Source: Gonium pectorale (lineage: Eukaryota; Chlorophyta; Chlorophyceae; Chlamydomonadales; Volvocaceae). From it: a DNA stretch of 64,000 nucleotides. The notes below the pieces were generated by a model. It worked only from the letters and a program-made list of their open reading frames with translations. It was not told the DNA's origin and did not search any database. This document shows, in pieces, positions 12,513 to 24,567 of the stretch. Every line of letters begins with the position of its first letter. Position 1 is the stretch's first letter. Position numbers and translations under genes: made by a program. The stretch covers positions 75,624-139,623 of the forward strand of contig LSYV01000029.1 in assembly GCA_001584585.1 (NCBI GenBank). The letters run 5' to 3'.

Positions 12513-15500
12513 ATGCCAACTAACAAGGACAAAATTACCACCGCATCGAAGCCGCCTGATGGCGATTCCTCAGCCAGCCGGACACGATGTAGGAGTGGTC
12601 TTGCGCCCTCCTTGTGTTTCGCCCTCGTGCTCCTCTCAGCAAAAACAACCCTCGCGGAAGACGTGCCGGTTCTTATCATGGTACGCAACGAACGGGCAAC
12701 CGTATTGTGGGGGTTAAAACCTTCCATAGCGTGCCCGTCGCCCACACGGCTGCCCATCCCATCCCAATGTGGGGCAACCTTTGTCATCAGTGCCAACCAC
12801 CACATACACACATATTCCCTCTGCCCTGTCTGTGTTTATCACACATCAGGGCGGGACGGTCGTAAACCACGACCAGCAGTTTATAGCGGATGTGCTTATA
12901 CGGGACGGCCTAATTGTCGAAGTGTCGCCCGAAATCAAGGTGAGGCGGGGCAGGCGGCTTGAGGGGGAAGAGGTGATCAAGAGTCCATATTTGGCCATGT
13001 GAGGGCCGCCTCTTCCGGGGGCGGCCGATTGAGGCAAGGGGCCATGCCCAGCATGTAGGCAGGACTGCTGGGTAATATTGCAGCTCGCCGAGCTCTTTAC
13101 ACACCAGCCCCTATACCCCTGCCCTTGCTCCACAACCCTGCGCGAGGCTACGTCCGGCTTCCATCACCCGATCGGCTACACCACGCCACCTCCTCACCGC
13201 TGCTCCTCTTTTCCTTCGCCCTTGCTGCCTCTTTTCCCCACCTCTTGACCCTCGGTGCTGCTCCCGTGAACAGCAGCTACATTTATCATATCCCCCCATC
13301 CTCTCAGCCCTGCTGTTTGCTCCGCTTCGCTGTACCCAGTTCGTCCCCGCCTCCTTGTGCCGTAAACCGTTACGTATACCGCTGCCTTGCGCCAGGCCCC
13401 CGAGGGCACCCGCGTGCTCGACGCCACGGGCCTGCTGGTGATGCCGGGCGGCATCGACCCGCACACCCACCTGGACATGCCCTTCATGGGGACGGTTACC
13501 GCCGACGACTTCTACAGGTACGCACCAGCCGCGAGCACAGGAGCCGCGCGGTCAGGCCGCATCGCCCGGGGAGCACGGGAGACGGTGCGGGGTGGGCGCG
13601 GGGCCAGTCACCGCTAACACTCCCTGCAGCCGTTGAAGGCGCCCTCCTTTTGAGAGGATTGTAAGAAGGCTCTTGCTTGGGATGGTTGGGGCGGTGCCGG
13701 GTGGGTGTCGGCGTCGCAGCTGCTTGCTTGGCCCTGCCCCAAGAGCGCCCATCCCATAGTAGGGTATGGATGCCCTGGGTGAGTTGCCAGCCAGCGACCG
13801 TGTCTCAAGGACGTGTGTGCCCCTCCTCCTTCCCGCCGGCACCCTCTTGGCCCCTCCCTCCCGCTACAGCGGCCAGGCTGCGGCGCTGGCCGGGGGTACC
13901 ACCATGCACATCGACTTCGCGCTCCCCGTGGACCACGACATTCGGGAGGGGCTGCGCGCGTGGAAGGTCAGTACGGCAGGCACTGACCCAAAGGTTCGAG
14001 AGGAAGGGCCGGGCGGGGCGACGGATGCGGCCTGGGTTTGGGTCCACGCGCATCTGCTGCGGCGCTGCCCCCATCGCCCATCTCGCCCTGGGTGGCGAGC
14101 GAGCGCCGGCCTGAGACCGGGCAGCCTCTCCTGACTTGCACACGCTTGACCCTCGTCCATCCGCGGCATCACACGCGTGCACACGCACGCCCCGCGCAGG
14201 AGAAGGCCGCCCGCAGCTGTATGGACTACGGCTTCCACATGGCCATCACCAAATGGGACGCTGAGGTGCGCGTAGCGGCGGCAGCAAAGCTAGCGCGAGG
14301 GGCTGGGAGGGGCTGCGAGCAGGAGGAGAGCGGATTCTGGGTTCTGATGCTACCGAGGGGTGCCGGAACAGGAGTTGGAGACGCGCTTGGCGGGCCCCAT
14401 ATGCCGAAATGTTGAAGTACCCGGCGGCATGCAGCACCCTACCCAGCCGCCGTGAGGGCGCCCCGCCCCGCTCAACCCTGACAGGTGAATGCTGATGGGC
14501 GCCAGTGCGGGCTCACTGAACCTATGGCATCAGCGAGCTTATGTCCTCAGGGCCCCGAACCCTCCGGCCCCCAAAACCCTCTGCATGTGCAGGTGTCCGA
14601 GGCGATGGAGGAGCTGGTCCGGGAGGGCATCAACTCCTTCAAGTTCTTCATGGCGTACAAGGTGGATGGCGGCTGGCGGTTGGGGCGTTTCAGTTTCAGT
14701 TGGCTCGTAAACGGCGAAGCGAGGCGTGCTGGGCCCAGCGCTCAGCGAACCCAGAGAGCGTGCGGATCTTGAAGCCGGATCAGTGTTGGATGCCGGGGCT
14801 CCCCAGTTGCGGGTCCGGGTCTGGGTCCCGGCTACGCTGCTTGCTTGCGGACGCTTCATTCCATCAACAGTTTGCGCGGCTGCTTGCTCACGACTTGAAT
14901 GCGGGTCTGCACCTCCCAAAATCGCATGCCGAGGTGCCCCGCCGGGCGGGCCGCGCCTCCTACGCGGGCACCCAGGTCACACTGCAGCCCCGCCGGGGAG
15001 AGCCACCACGTTGCCCCTGCCGCTTGCTGTACTCCTCCTTCGCATAGCCCACCCTCCTTTCGCCTCAACGCCTCACTCCCCACAGCAGGCACACAGTCCC
15101 GCCTCCCTCTCCTCGTGTCTCCATTCCCGCTCGCCGCGTGTCGGAACGCCGCCTCACCGCTCTCCCTCCCTGCCTGCATCCCTCCCCCTAACAGGGCGTC
15201 CTTCAGGTGTCCGACTCTGAGCTGGCGTCCGGGCTGCAGCGGTGCAAGGAGCTGGGCGCGCTGCCCATGGTGCGACCGAGGAGTGCAAAGGCGGCGCGGG
15301 CGGGGTGGCGTCGCAAGGGTATAGCGAGCGGCAGGGAGGGCGGGCCGCAGGTGGACAAGTAGAGAGCTGACTCGCGGGGGACAGGGAGGAGCAGAGAGCA
15401 TCAGTCCTCTCCAGTGCGTGTGGCCAGTGGCAGGGCCGCTCCCCGTCGTGGTCCAGCCTTTGGTCCAGCCTTTGGTCCAGCCATGCATCCCCTTTGGTCC

Positions 15501-18500
15501 CCTGCCTCGGGCTCCCTGCCTTCAGTTCCCCCGCCCAACCCTCCGGCCCCTTTGCCACCCACTGCGTACGGGAAGGCATGCAGCCCTGGCTTCTCCTCTG
15601 AAAGCGCCCCCCTGTCCTCTCCCCCTCCCACCCTCAGGTGCATGCCGAGAACGGCGACATGGTGGCCTGGCTGCAGGTGCGCCCCCCATGCAATGATGCA
15701 ATGATGCAATGATAAGCAGCGCTTCTTGCACGCACATGTGGGGGATGCGGAGCCACAGCCCTTGACCGCCCCTACCATCCACCGTCCGTGCCCCACCCCC
15801 GCCCCCGCAGGAGCGGCTCGTGTCGGGCGGCATCACGGGCCCCGAGGGCCACGCGCTGTCGCGCCCCGCGGCGCTGGAGGGCGAGGCCACCGGCCGCGCC
15901 ATCCGGCTGGCGGGCGTGGTGGGTGTGCCGCTGTACGTGGTGCACGTGATGAGCATCGACGCGATGGAGGAGGTGAGGGGCGGCGGGAGGGGAAGGGGGT
16001 AGAGAGTTGGAGGGCATTCTCAGTAGGGAAGCCCTGAGGCGCATTCATCTCCCGACCGATGAACAGGCTGAGCGCTGAGGGTGGAAAGGAAGGGAAGGGA
16101 AAGGGCGAGGAGCGGAGCGGGGGGCGGGGGGTGGGGCCGGAGCGGGTGCAGTGGAATCGGAAGGTGAGGATGAGGGCGAGCGCGAGAGGCGCAGAGCGGG
16201 GGGAAGGGGCGCGGACCGCTGGAGCGGGGTTTTTGATTGGGGCTCCCTGATTCAGGCCGCGAGCCGCGAGCCGGGGGCTGGGGGCTGGGTCTGGAATACG
16301 GCTGGACGCAGGGGTTGGGGAAGGAGGGAGAAGGAGACCCAGGGGATTGGAGAGAGGCGGTGGCAGCACGGCCCACAAACAGGGTTCAGGACTGCGGCTG
16401 CGCAAGGCCCCGCCCCTGCCTTCGCCTCCGCCCCAGTCGATGCCCACCCCTCCTGTCTTCTCCGCTCTCGCCTCCCCCCCGCCCCTCTGGGGGGACTTTT
16501 CGTTACTTCGCCTGGGTGGTTCGGGGCGGCGTGCGCCTGAAGGCCTCCACAGTGAGAAAGCATTTTCCTATTCTGGGGCCCCGCCCCTTCTCGCCCGCGC
16601 CGCCCGGCCTCCCGCAGATCGCCCGCGCGCGCCAGTCGGGCCAGCGGGTGGTGGGCGAGCCGGTGGCCTCGGGCCTGGCCCTGGACGAGGGGGCGCTGTG
16701 GGACGCCAACTTCACGCGCGCGGCGGCTTTCGTGATGAGCCCGCCCATTCGCGCGCCGCACCACGCGCCTGCGCTGCGCAAGGTGGGGCCGGGGGCTTGG
16801 AGCCTGGGCTGGCGTGGGGCGGAGCGGGGCTAGCGTTGTGTTTTTGATGTCAGTGCGGTGCGGCGCCCTGCCCAAGCCGGGGCTGCACGTCGCACCTGCG
16901 CTTTGAGGGCCAGCGTGGCTGTCGGGTCGGGCAGCTGGTGCGCTGGCGGGCGGCGGTGGTCTCCCTGCCGCCGCCTCCGCCGCATGGTATGGGGCGGAGT
17001 CATGGGTAGAACATGTAGAAAGGGCGGCGGCGGGTTATGCGTTCGTGCGCAAACATTTTATTATGGGGATGGAGTTCCGCGGCCCCAGAAATGACCCTCT
17101 GGCCCACCTCATTGTCCCAATGCCTCCGCCCTCGCCGGCGCCTGCGGCGACCCTCGCCCCACACACCGCGCGTCAACCCGCTGCGCTGCGCATGGCGGCC
17201 CGCGCCACCAGGCCCTGGCCAGCGGAGTCCTGCAGGTGGGGGCGCGTCTGTTGATGTGAGGTATCAATCGGCTGAACGGCCAATTGCCTGGGCGGTGCGC
17301 GGCTTGGGTGCGGTCCCCGCCCCTCCTCGGCTTCACTGTCGGCCCGGTTGGTCCCTCTCTCGTTACTCCGTCCGCCCCCGGGTCTTACCGTCGACCGCGC
17401 CGCGCGTCCCTCCGCCCCCGTCACCCGTCCCCGTCACCCGCCCCCGTCACCTGCCTCCGTCACCCGCCCCGCCTGGCTTCGCCCGCCTCCGCCTCCCTCC
17501 GTATCCCCCGCCGCCCCAGCTGGTCGCCACCGACCACGCGGTGTTCAACTCGAGCCAGAAGGCGGCCGGCCGACACGACTTCCGCAAGATCCCCAACGGG
17601 GTCAACGGCATTGAGGAGCGCATGCACGTGACGTGGCAGGAGATGGTGGTGTCGGGTGGGCGAGGCTGGCCCTATACGGCGGCAGGGCCGGGTGGTGGGA
17701 GCCGACTTTCAGATGTGGGCATGGCGCGCCTTTGTCCTGGCCTCGCTTCCTCCCTCTTGATGAGTGGGGGTCTCGAGGCTTGGGATGACACGCAACGCAC
17801 CCGAGCCTGCGCCCGCGGGCTCCTTGTCCGCGCACCTCAGCAGCTGCTGCTGCTGCTGCTGCCCGCCCGGGTGTGCGCCCTGCAAACTAAGCTGCTAAGC
17901 TGCCAAGTTGCTAGTTCACTGCTGTCCTTTGACACACGGACTTGGTCTGCATGCCCTTACGGTACCTCTCTAGCGGCCCCGCGTCCCATCCCCCGCAACG
18001 CCCTCTGCGAATCCCTGGTCGCTCCCTCGAACGGCAGTTCCGCATGGGCCGCCGTTTTGCACACCCGGGTGACGCAGCCCCAGCTCCCTCCTTCCTTCAG
18101 CGCCTTCGCGCGGCCCTCGTCCGCTCACCCTGTGCGTCCTTATGCGGTCATCTTCTGCGCCCGCAGGCCTGGCCACTCCCTCGGACTTTGTGCGCATGAC
18201 CAGCACGGCAGCGGCGCAGGTGTTCAACGTGTACCCGCGCAAGGGCCGCGTGGCGGCCGGCAGCGACGCGGACGTCATCCTGCTGGACCCACGGGTCAGC
18301 CACACGCTGGGCGTGGGGTCGCACCACAGCCGCATGGACACAAACGTGTATGAGGGGAAGGTCGTACAGGTGAGAGCGCCGTACGGTACGCGTTGGGGCG
18401 TGGGGACAGCCTGTGGCGCCAGCGACGTGTTGTCACCGCCCTCCTTGGCCTTGCCAAATTGCATGCATGAAAGAGCCCCTTGGGAGGCCGGGGAAGGGAC

Positions 18501-19416
18501 GCCCGCGGGGTAAGTCAGTGAGATACTGTCGCGTGATGTTGGCAGCGTCAGAACCTTACCCATCGGCATTCCCGCCCTAACGGCCATGCCGCCGCATCCG
18601 CTCTCTCCGGCCGGCCCCTTAACCCTCTCGTCGTCCCCGCCCCCACCCCGTGTCCGAGCCCCTCGCCCCGTGGCCCCCTCGCCCCGTGGCCCCCTCGCCC
18701 CGTGGCCCCCTCGCCCCGTGGCCCCCTCGCCGCCGCCCCAACCGCCGCTGCCCCCTCGCAGGGCAAGGTGGTCACTACCATCAGCCGCGGCCGCCTGGTA
18801 TGGCACGAGGGCCGCCTGCGCGTGGAGCCCGGCAGCGGGCGCTTCGTGCCCCTGCCGTCCCACGGGCCTCTCTTCCAGGCGAGTGCCGTGCGTGGCCACG
18901 TGCGCGTCGCCAGCAGGGCAAGGGGGTGGGCTGGAGGGCGGGGCCAGGGAGGGATGGCGGCCGGGGTGCTTGGGGCCGTACGGTTGCAGCGCAGGCCGCT
19001 CGCCCGGGTGAGAATCGGGCAACGGGCGAAGCAAGCAGGTTGGGAGGAGAGGCTGCTTGCGGGTGTGCGGTGTATAGGCGTGAGGTAGAGGCTGGCTCTC
19101 GGGGGAGGGGGCGCGGCCGTCGCAGGCGCGGATGCTCTGGAGGCCGTGTGGAGCAGTTTGGGGATCCCCTCCAACGGTTGTCGGATGGCCAGGAGAACGC
19201 GGTACGGCCCTCAGATATCCCACAAAAGGCTTGTCCTGGTAACCTGCATCGCAGGGGACCGTACCGTCCGTATCGTCCACGGTGCAATGTCCCATCCCCT
19301 CTCCCCGACAGGGCATGGAGGAGCAGAGCAGGCGCGCCGCGACGTTCCCTTACGGCCCCACTCCGGTGCCGCGGGAGGGCAGCCAGCAGGCGTGCAGCGC
19401 CGCCGGGGCGCTGTGA
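12513..19416 (+). CDS. Dihydropyrimidinase (15 exons, complete)
   Basis: Hydrolyses 5,6-dihydrouracil and dihydrothymine to N-carbamoyl-beta-amino acids, the second step of reductive pyrimidine catabolism (DPYS in animals, PYD2 in plants). Exons: 12513-12680, 12850-12939, 13396-13517, 13870-13966, 14200-14265, 14593-14661, 15195-15269, 15638-15676, 15811-15972, 16618-16782, 17212-17235, 17520-17655, 18167-18369, 18762-18878, 19312-19416. All phases match, giving 545 aa with a TGA stop. The full binuclear metal site is present: His109/His111 (DPHTHLD), Lys198 (SFKFFMAYK, the carboxylated Lys), His231 (VHAEN), His287 (VVHVMS) and Asp364 (ATDHAVFN). The N-terminus has a hydrophobic run ([10 protein letters not shown]) before the fold begins, suggesting a signal peptide; the ATG at 12513 is chosen because the longer reading starts only at a TTG. 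Exon 11 is a 24-nt microexon, and intron 14 begins with GC. Confidence 0.94.
17212..17235 (+). other. 24-nt microexon of dihydropyrimidinase
   Basis: Encodes ALASGVLQ between a CACCAG acceptor and a CAG/GTGGGG donor. Both neighbouring exons end and start in phase 0, and the peptide corresponds to the family segment just before the metal-binding (V/G)TDH motif, so the exon is needed for a complete protein. Confidence 0.85.
18665..18728. repeat. Four 16-bp tandem units in a dihydropyrimidinase intron
   Basis: Four perfect copies of GCCCCGTGGCCCCCTC lie in the intron just before the exon starting at 18762. Confidence 0.9.
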
Positions 19417-22238
19417 GCCGAACCGACTCTGATGAAGGACATGTGGACATTGGCAGCCAGCAAGGGAGTGTACGGGGCCGCACGCTGATGAGGCGTTGTG
19501 ATGCGTGGGCTACGGCCCAGGGCTCAGGGGGCTTCGCATGCTCGGGGCTGGCACCACCTTCTGGCGGACACGGGCCCACACACAACCAAAGGCCCGGAAG
19601 CGGCGGCTCTGCGCAAAAAGCCATCTTACGCCTGCTCGTCCCGCCCCGGCCCGCCCGGGCAATTGCATGCATCGGGGAGCAGGTGTGGGGTGCGTTGTCA
19701 CGTCCAGGTCGACTTGTACGCAGCATGGGGACTGCTTGGACTGGGTGCGTGGCACGTTGGTCAGGGAGCGTTCGGCCTTGTGCCTTTGGTCGTGGCACCT
19801 TTGGCTGTGGTAGTGGTCACAGACACGTCGCTGGGTGGCTGGTTGCATGGCAGGGATCATGAGGCATGTGCAGCGCCATGTGGCGCCGCAAGGCCGCACC
19901 ACGGAACACGGATGGAGGGGCACGTGCTGTGGCCAGTGGCGTCCGCCCCACCCGGCACCGGTGAGGAGTGAGCGTGGTGGCGCATCATGCGCATCCAGGC
20001 GCCGGCAAGCTTGGTAGCTTGCTCTGGACATCCAGTGAGCTATCGGCGCCCAGTAGGTGCCAGATAGTGCCAGGTGCTGGCCGTCCTCGCATCATGAACA
20101 TTGAGGAAGTGCAGCAAGGTAAGCACCCGTGAGCACGTTGCATCGCATCTGACCAGCTCGTGTTGCTGTTGTGGAGGTTGAGGAAGTGGAGCGCTGTGAA
20201 GCACCCGTCCGGCTTGACTGTCTGCTTCTGCGGGTGCTGTACGTCATTGTCGTCGCACGGATGATGCGTTCGTCGTGTGACCACGGCGGCTGACTGTGGT
20301 CCCGGGTCTGCCTCTGAAGTAGCGCCAGCGAGGTCGCCGTTGGTGGTCCATCTGGTCTGTGCGCGGAGCGGGCGGCAAATTGTCTGCGGTACGGGAGCCG
20401 GGCGCCCATGCGGCGGGTTCCGGTTCAGCACGCAGGCGTGAGTCCCCACTCCTCGGAATCTGTTTACGCCAGTCGTCTGCGGGTATGCGGAGATGGGCCT
20501 TTGTCGCGCGGAGCGTCTGGCCAGGCGAGGTTACAGCGGTGGCGCGGCATTGAAGTGCACACGCCGTGCGTTTCTGGGCGCCCAGCAAGCTCGCCGCGCG
20601 ACGGCACGGTTTTCGTGTGCGTGCATAAATGCAACAATGCACCGCCGGGGTGGAGCCTCGCCAATGCGAGCTCTTGTGCCCGCGAGCACACCGAATTGAC
20701 AACAATCCCAACAATATAGGTCCTAGCCGCGCGTGGGCGACACCGCTCCACACGGTTGATCACCAACGAATGAAGGCACACACCGACCATACCAGACATG
20801 CATGGATCAATGATGCGATGCACAGGTGGATTACCGTACCTGGACACCCGAAACGTCCACCAGCCAAACATCAGTGCCACATGGGATCGATGTATGACCT
20901 GGGAGCCACAGACAAGTGCTCTTATGCAGCAATGTCCCTGGCTGATCCCAGCGCCCTTCCACGGCCTTGCTTGCGCACGCGGCAGCGGGCCTTAGGAGGG
21001 CAGATAATACTACAGACCCACGGGTCACGAGGGTCAGCCTGAATGCTGGTGTACACTGTGCAGGCAAGTGTGCTGTACATGCACGTGTCATCCTATTCAG
21101 GAACTGAATCATAATTCATGAATGAAACGCAACCTCCGCCGCAACGGTTGCTCGCCAAGGCGGAAACAGGAATGCGGGCCTGCAGTACCTAACAGCTCTC
21201 TTCACGACCTTTCCCAGCGCTGCTCCTACCTGAAACACAGCGCAGTCTGATATCCCACCCTCCTGCAATGGTTCCACAAGCCTGGCGTTCGGAGTCCGAT
21301 CCGGGAGCCGACCACGGGTACAGGGTGCAACCCAATGACAGCAGCATACCCAGCCTAGAGCACGCTCGCAATCAATTTCTCAGTACCGGTATGCCATCCA
21401 CTGCCTGCCCAAAGAAACATCAACCGGTTTCATACCTTTTCTTGCCGTCCATACAAATGCCCCGAGCCACGGCCTTGCAGCGTGGCACCCACGGACGGCC
21501 GACAGCCAGCCGGCGCGCTCTCATGCCAACCATAAGCTGTGGAGGGTCCTGCTCCACAGGACGTCGAGCACAATGACGTGCACCGCAGATTGGAGTGGAG
21601 AGGCGTTCAGCTGCAGCTCTCTGCCGCCCAAGAGCTTAAGTCACCAACTACCTTCGACAATGCCTCCTCCCCCGCTTACACCCTCCCCCTGTACATGCCA
21701 GCGCAGATGCTTCCACAGCGCCGCCGCAATCTGCACCGGGCGCATGTGTGGCTCTAGTTGGGTGCGACGTCGCACCAACAAATGCTCAGGCCATATGGCA
21801 TATGCCCTGTCCAGCGCCGCTCAGTAGTAGACAGCCTCCTGGGGAGGTGGCCGAATGAGCTTGCACCTGCCGTGGATAGGAACGAGGAGCCGGTCGGTTC
21901 GGTGCGTTTGGATCGAGCGGAAGGCGCCGCAGGCCCGCAGCAAACCAGGAGCCGTACCGCAGTATCGCATACATGCAGGTGCCAGGGACAGAGCTCGGTG
22001 GGAGCAAGGGCTCGCCGACATGGAGTCTCAGCCCGCTATGGCGTGCGTGACGTAGTCAAGGATGGGGGCCATGCCGGCTACGTGTGTGTTTCCCAGGCTG
22101 GCAATGAGGCTTACCCTGCGGCTCAGGCTTCTTCGCCCTGGGCCGCTACGTATGCCTGTGGTCACCGACTGCACCTCCGGCCTGAGCTACCCGCATTGCC
22201 CCGTAGCGGAGCTCACCCCGTAGCGGCACTAACGCGGC
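19417..22238. other. Intergenic or unresolved introns, no gene recognised
   Basis: No conserved motif was found on either strand. If the minus-strand ORF above 22.24 kb is a real gene, its downstream exons would lie here, but none could be recognised. A loosely repeated motif (TTGAGGAAGTG(C/G)AG followed by AAGCACCCGT) occurs at about 20.1 and 20.2 kb. Confidence 0.5.
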
Positions 22239-23531
22239 TTACCATGTCTCCTTGCACTCTCGCGAAGCCTTGCGGCCGTGAGAGGCTCCACCCGCGGGCA
22301 CCAGTCCAGTCGCCGGCTGACCGCCGCTGCCGCCGCCACGCCGCCCAGCGCGCCCCCGCCCCTGTGCCTGCGGCTGCGGCTGCAAAAGCGGACGCCTGCT
22401 GCTGCCGCCCGCCTCCATGCTGCTGGGGACCAGTCCCCTGCTCGCCAGGCCCCGGCCCGCGACGCACCCCACCAGCAACGCCGCCGCGCAGGATGCCACC
22501 AGGGCGGCGCGTGCGGCCCCCAGCGGGTGCGCCCTCCGCCCCCTGATCGTCGGGCCGCAGGCTGCATTGGACGAACGCGGCGCCGCCCGGGCGCCCGCGG
22601 GGGAGTGCCCTGGCAGCGGCGAACGCTCCTCGGGCTTCAGCCCCGGCTGCGGCCACGGGGCCAGGCTGTGCGCGTCGCCCGAGGGCCTGCCCTCTGTGTC
22701 AGCGGGGCAGATCTCAATCTCCCCAAGCTGGGGTGGGCTGTCGCTGCCTTTGCCGCTGCCGTCAGGCACATCGCGCGCATCCTGTAGATGCACCGTGGTG
22801 CCAAGCTGGCGCGTCCTATCCAAGCAGTCGCCATCGTGAGATTCTTGACGTGCTTCCCCGCCACCCGTGATGGTGGCTCGGGGGAGGATGCGGATCGCCA
22901 CCAGTCCATCCACGCCGTCCAGCGCACCCATGCAGCCGCCAGCCCACGATGCAGGCGCCGCCGCCTCGACGGACGCAGCGCCTGTGCCCGCGCCACGGTC
23001 GTCCTTGCAGCTGCCGGCGTCAACGCTGTGGGATGGCGCCGCGGCTTCCCCGGAGCGAGTCTGATGTCCAAAAGTGCCGTCGGGGGACGGGGCAAGGTCT
23101 GGCGGTGCGCTGTGCCACCTGCTGCGAGGCAGGGTACAGGCGGTGTGGGCCTCAGCCGAGTCGGCCTGGTGTTGAGGAAGCGGCAGCGACGAAAGTTGCT
23201 CAGGCTCCAGTCCAGGCTGCGGCCACAACGTGAGGAGGCGCTTTTCTGAGGCCCCCGGAAGCGGCTCGTGTTGCAGTGCCGAGCCGGCGTCGCTGGGCTG
23301 GATCTGCTGCTCCTGTGGCGTCGAAGCAGATGGGGTTTGGGTCCGGCGCTGTTGCAGCCCGTCATGGGAGGAGTCCGCCGGGTTGGCTTGCTCGTCGGTA
23401 GGTGAAGCAATTGCGTCCGTTGCACCACCACCATTGCAGGTTAGGACCAGAGAAGCCGGGTCCCGCTCCTGTTCTAAAAGGCACTTGGGCTTGTACGTCG
23501 CGTGCGGGCCATGACAGGGGCTATCAGGGCC

Positions 23532-23540
23532 GTCCTGGCC
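23532..23540. repeat. 9-bp target-site duplication, left
   Basis: GTCCTGGCC directly abuts the left terminus of the Mutator-like element and is repeated exactly at 24559-24567. Confidence 0.85.
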
Positions 23541-23795
23541 CGCCCCCCTTATTTCCACACGGGATCCAAACTCGTCCAACTTGCATTTTTGCCCAGAAGC
23601 GTCGCTTTACTATTCTAATTTACTTTTATGGATGCCGCTGTGCTACAGCGCGTAGTGAACTTGGAAAGCCCGCGAAACGCGACCTTTCAGGAGTCCCTTG
23701 CATGCTGGTAGCACGATACCGCTCCAAGGGTTCCTGCATATGCACTGTGCTAACATTCAAGCTTCTGTGTTATTGTTGCTCTTATAGCCGCGAAG

Positions 23796-24121
23796 CAAGC
23801 AGCGTAGGCGACCCCACCTAGTGCCGCGGGTCGTTGCAAGCGAAACAGCCCGTTCCTGGGGACGTTCCCCACAGGAACCCACAGGACCGCTGTCTACTGG
23901 TGGTGTGAGGGTGCAATGTGTTCCCACACGTTCCCACCCCTTCCCTGCCCTCTGCACCCCTCCTGCCCCCTTACCTACATTGCTCTGTTTCATTTTGTGC
24001 ATTGTAATAGGGGTTTGCAGGCCTTGGGAAACGACAGGAAGGACGTTCTCGGCAGCCCGCGCCTCAAAGGTCGTGTTTCGCGGGCTCTCCAAGTTCACTA
24101 CGCACTGTAGCACAGCGGCTT
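23796..24121. repeat. 326-bp duplicate, copy 1 (before gap)
   Basis: Identical to 24142-24467 and ends exactly at the N run. This is the expected pattern when two contigs with a real overlap were scaffolded without being merged. Confidence 0.9.
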
Positions 24122-24141
24122 NNNNNNNNNNNNNNNNNNNN
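24122..24141. other. Assembly gap (20 N)
   Basis: Twenty N characters joining two contigs inside the transposable element. Confidence 0.99.
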
Positions 24142-24467
24142 CAAGCAGCGTAGGCGACCCCACCTAGTGCCGCGGGTCGTTGCAAGCGAAACAGCCCGTT
24201 CCTGGGGACGTTCCCCACAGGAACCCACAGGACCGCTGTCTACTGGTGGTGTGAGGGTGCAATGTGTTCCCACACGTTCCCACCCCTTCCCTGCCCTCTG
24301 CACCCCTCCTGCCCCCTTACCTACATTGCTCTGTTTCATTTTGTGCATTGTAATAGGGGTTTGCAGGCCTTGGGAAACGACAGGAAGGACGTTCTCGGCA
24401 GCCCGCGCCTCAAAGGTCGTGTTTCGCGGGCTCTCCAAGTTCACTACGCACTGTAGCACAGCGGCTT
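24142..24467. repeat. 326-bp duplicate, copy 2 (after gap)
   Basis: Begins immediately after the N run and repeats the 326 bases preceding it. Confidence 0.9.
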
Positions 24468-24558
24468 CCATAAAAGTAAATTAAAATAGCAAAGCGACGC
24501 TTCTGGGCAAAAGTGCAAGTTGGACGAGTTTGGATCGCGTGTGGAAATAAGGGGGGCG

Positions 24559-24567
24559 GTCCTGGCC
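24559..24567. repeat. 9-bp target-site duplication, right
   Basis: GTCCTGGCC directly after the right terminal inverted repeat, matching 23532-23540. On the minus strand it reads GGC CAG GAC (G Q D) in the host reading frame. Confidence 0.85.

Larger units (their letters stand above)
23541..24558. mobile_element. Non-autonomous Mutator-like element (MULE MITE)
   Basis: The ends are 147-bp terminal inverted repeats at 23541-23687 and 24412-24558. They align without gaps with about 8 mismatches (roughly 94-95 % identity) and both begin CGCCCCCCTTATTTCCACAC. They are bounded by exact 9-bp direct repeats. Long TIRs plus 9-bp target duplications are the established signature of the Mutator superfamily. 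No transposase ORF is present. Length as assembled is 1,018 bp, but 346 bp of that (one 326-bp duplicate plus 20 N) is probably a scaffolding artefact, giving a true length of about 670 bp. The left TIR happens to supply an in-frame ATG (MDEFGSRVEIRG) to the downstream host ORF. Confidence 0.85.

Noticed and set aside
22239..23579. 446-codon minus ORF starting MDEFGSRVEIRG as an intact gene start
   Set aside because: Its first 13 codons lie in the terminal inverted repeat of a transposon. The matching upstream frame continues on the other side of the element, so this is not the original start.
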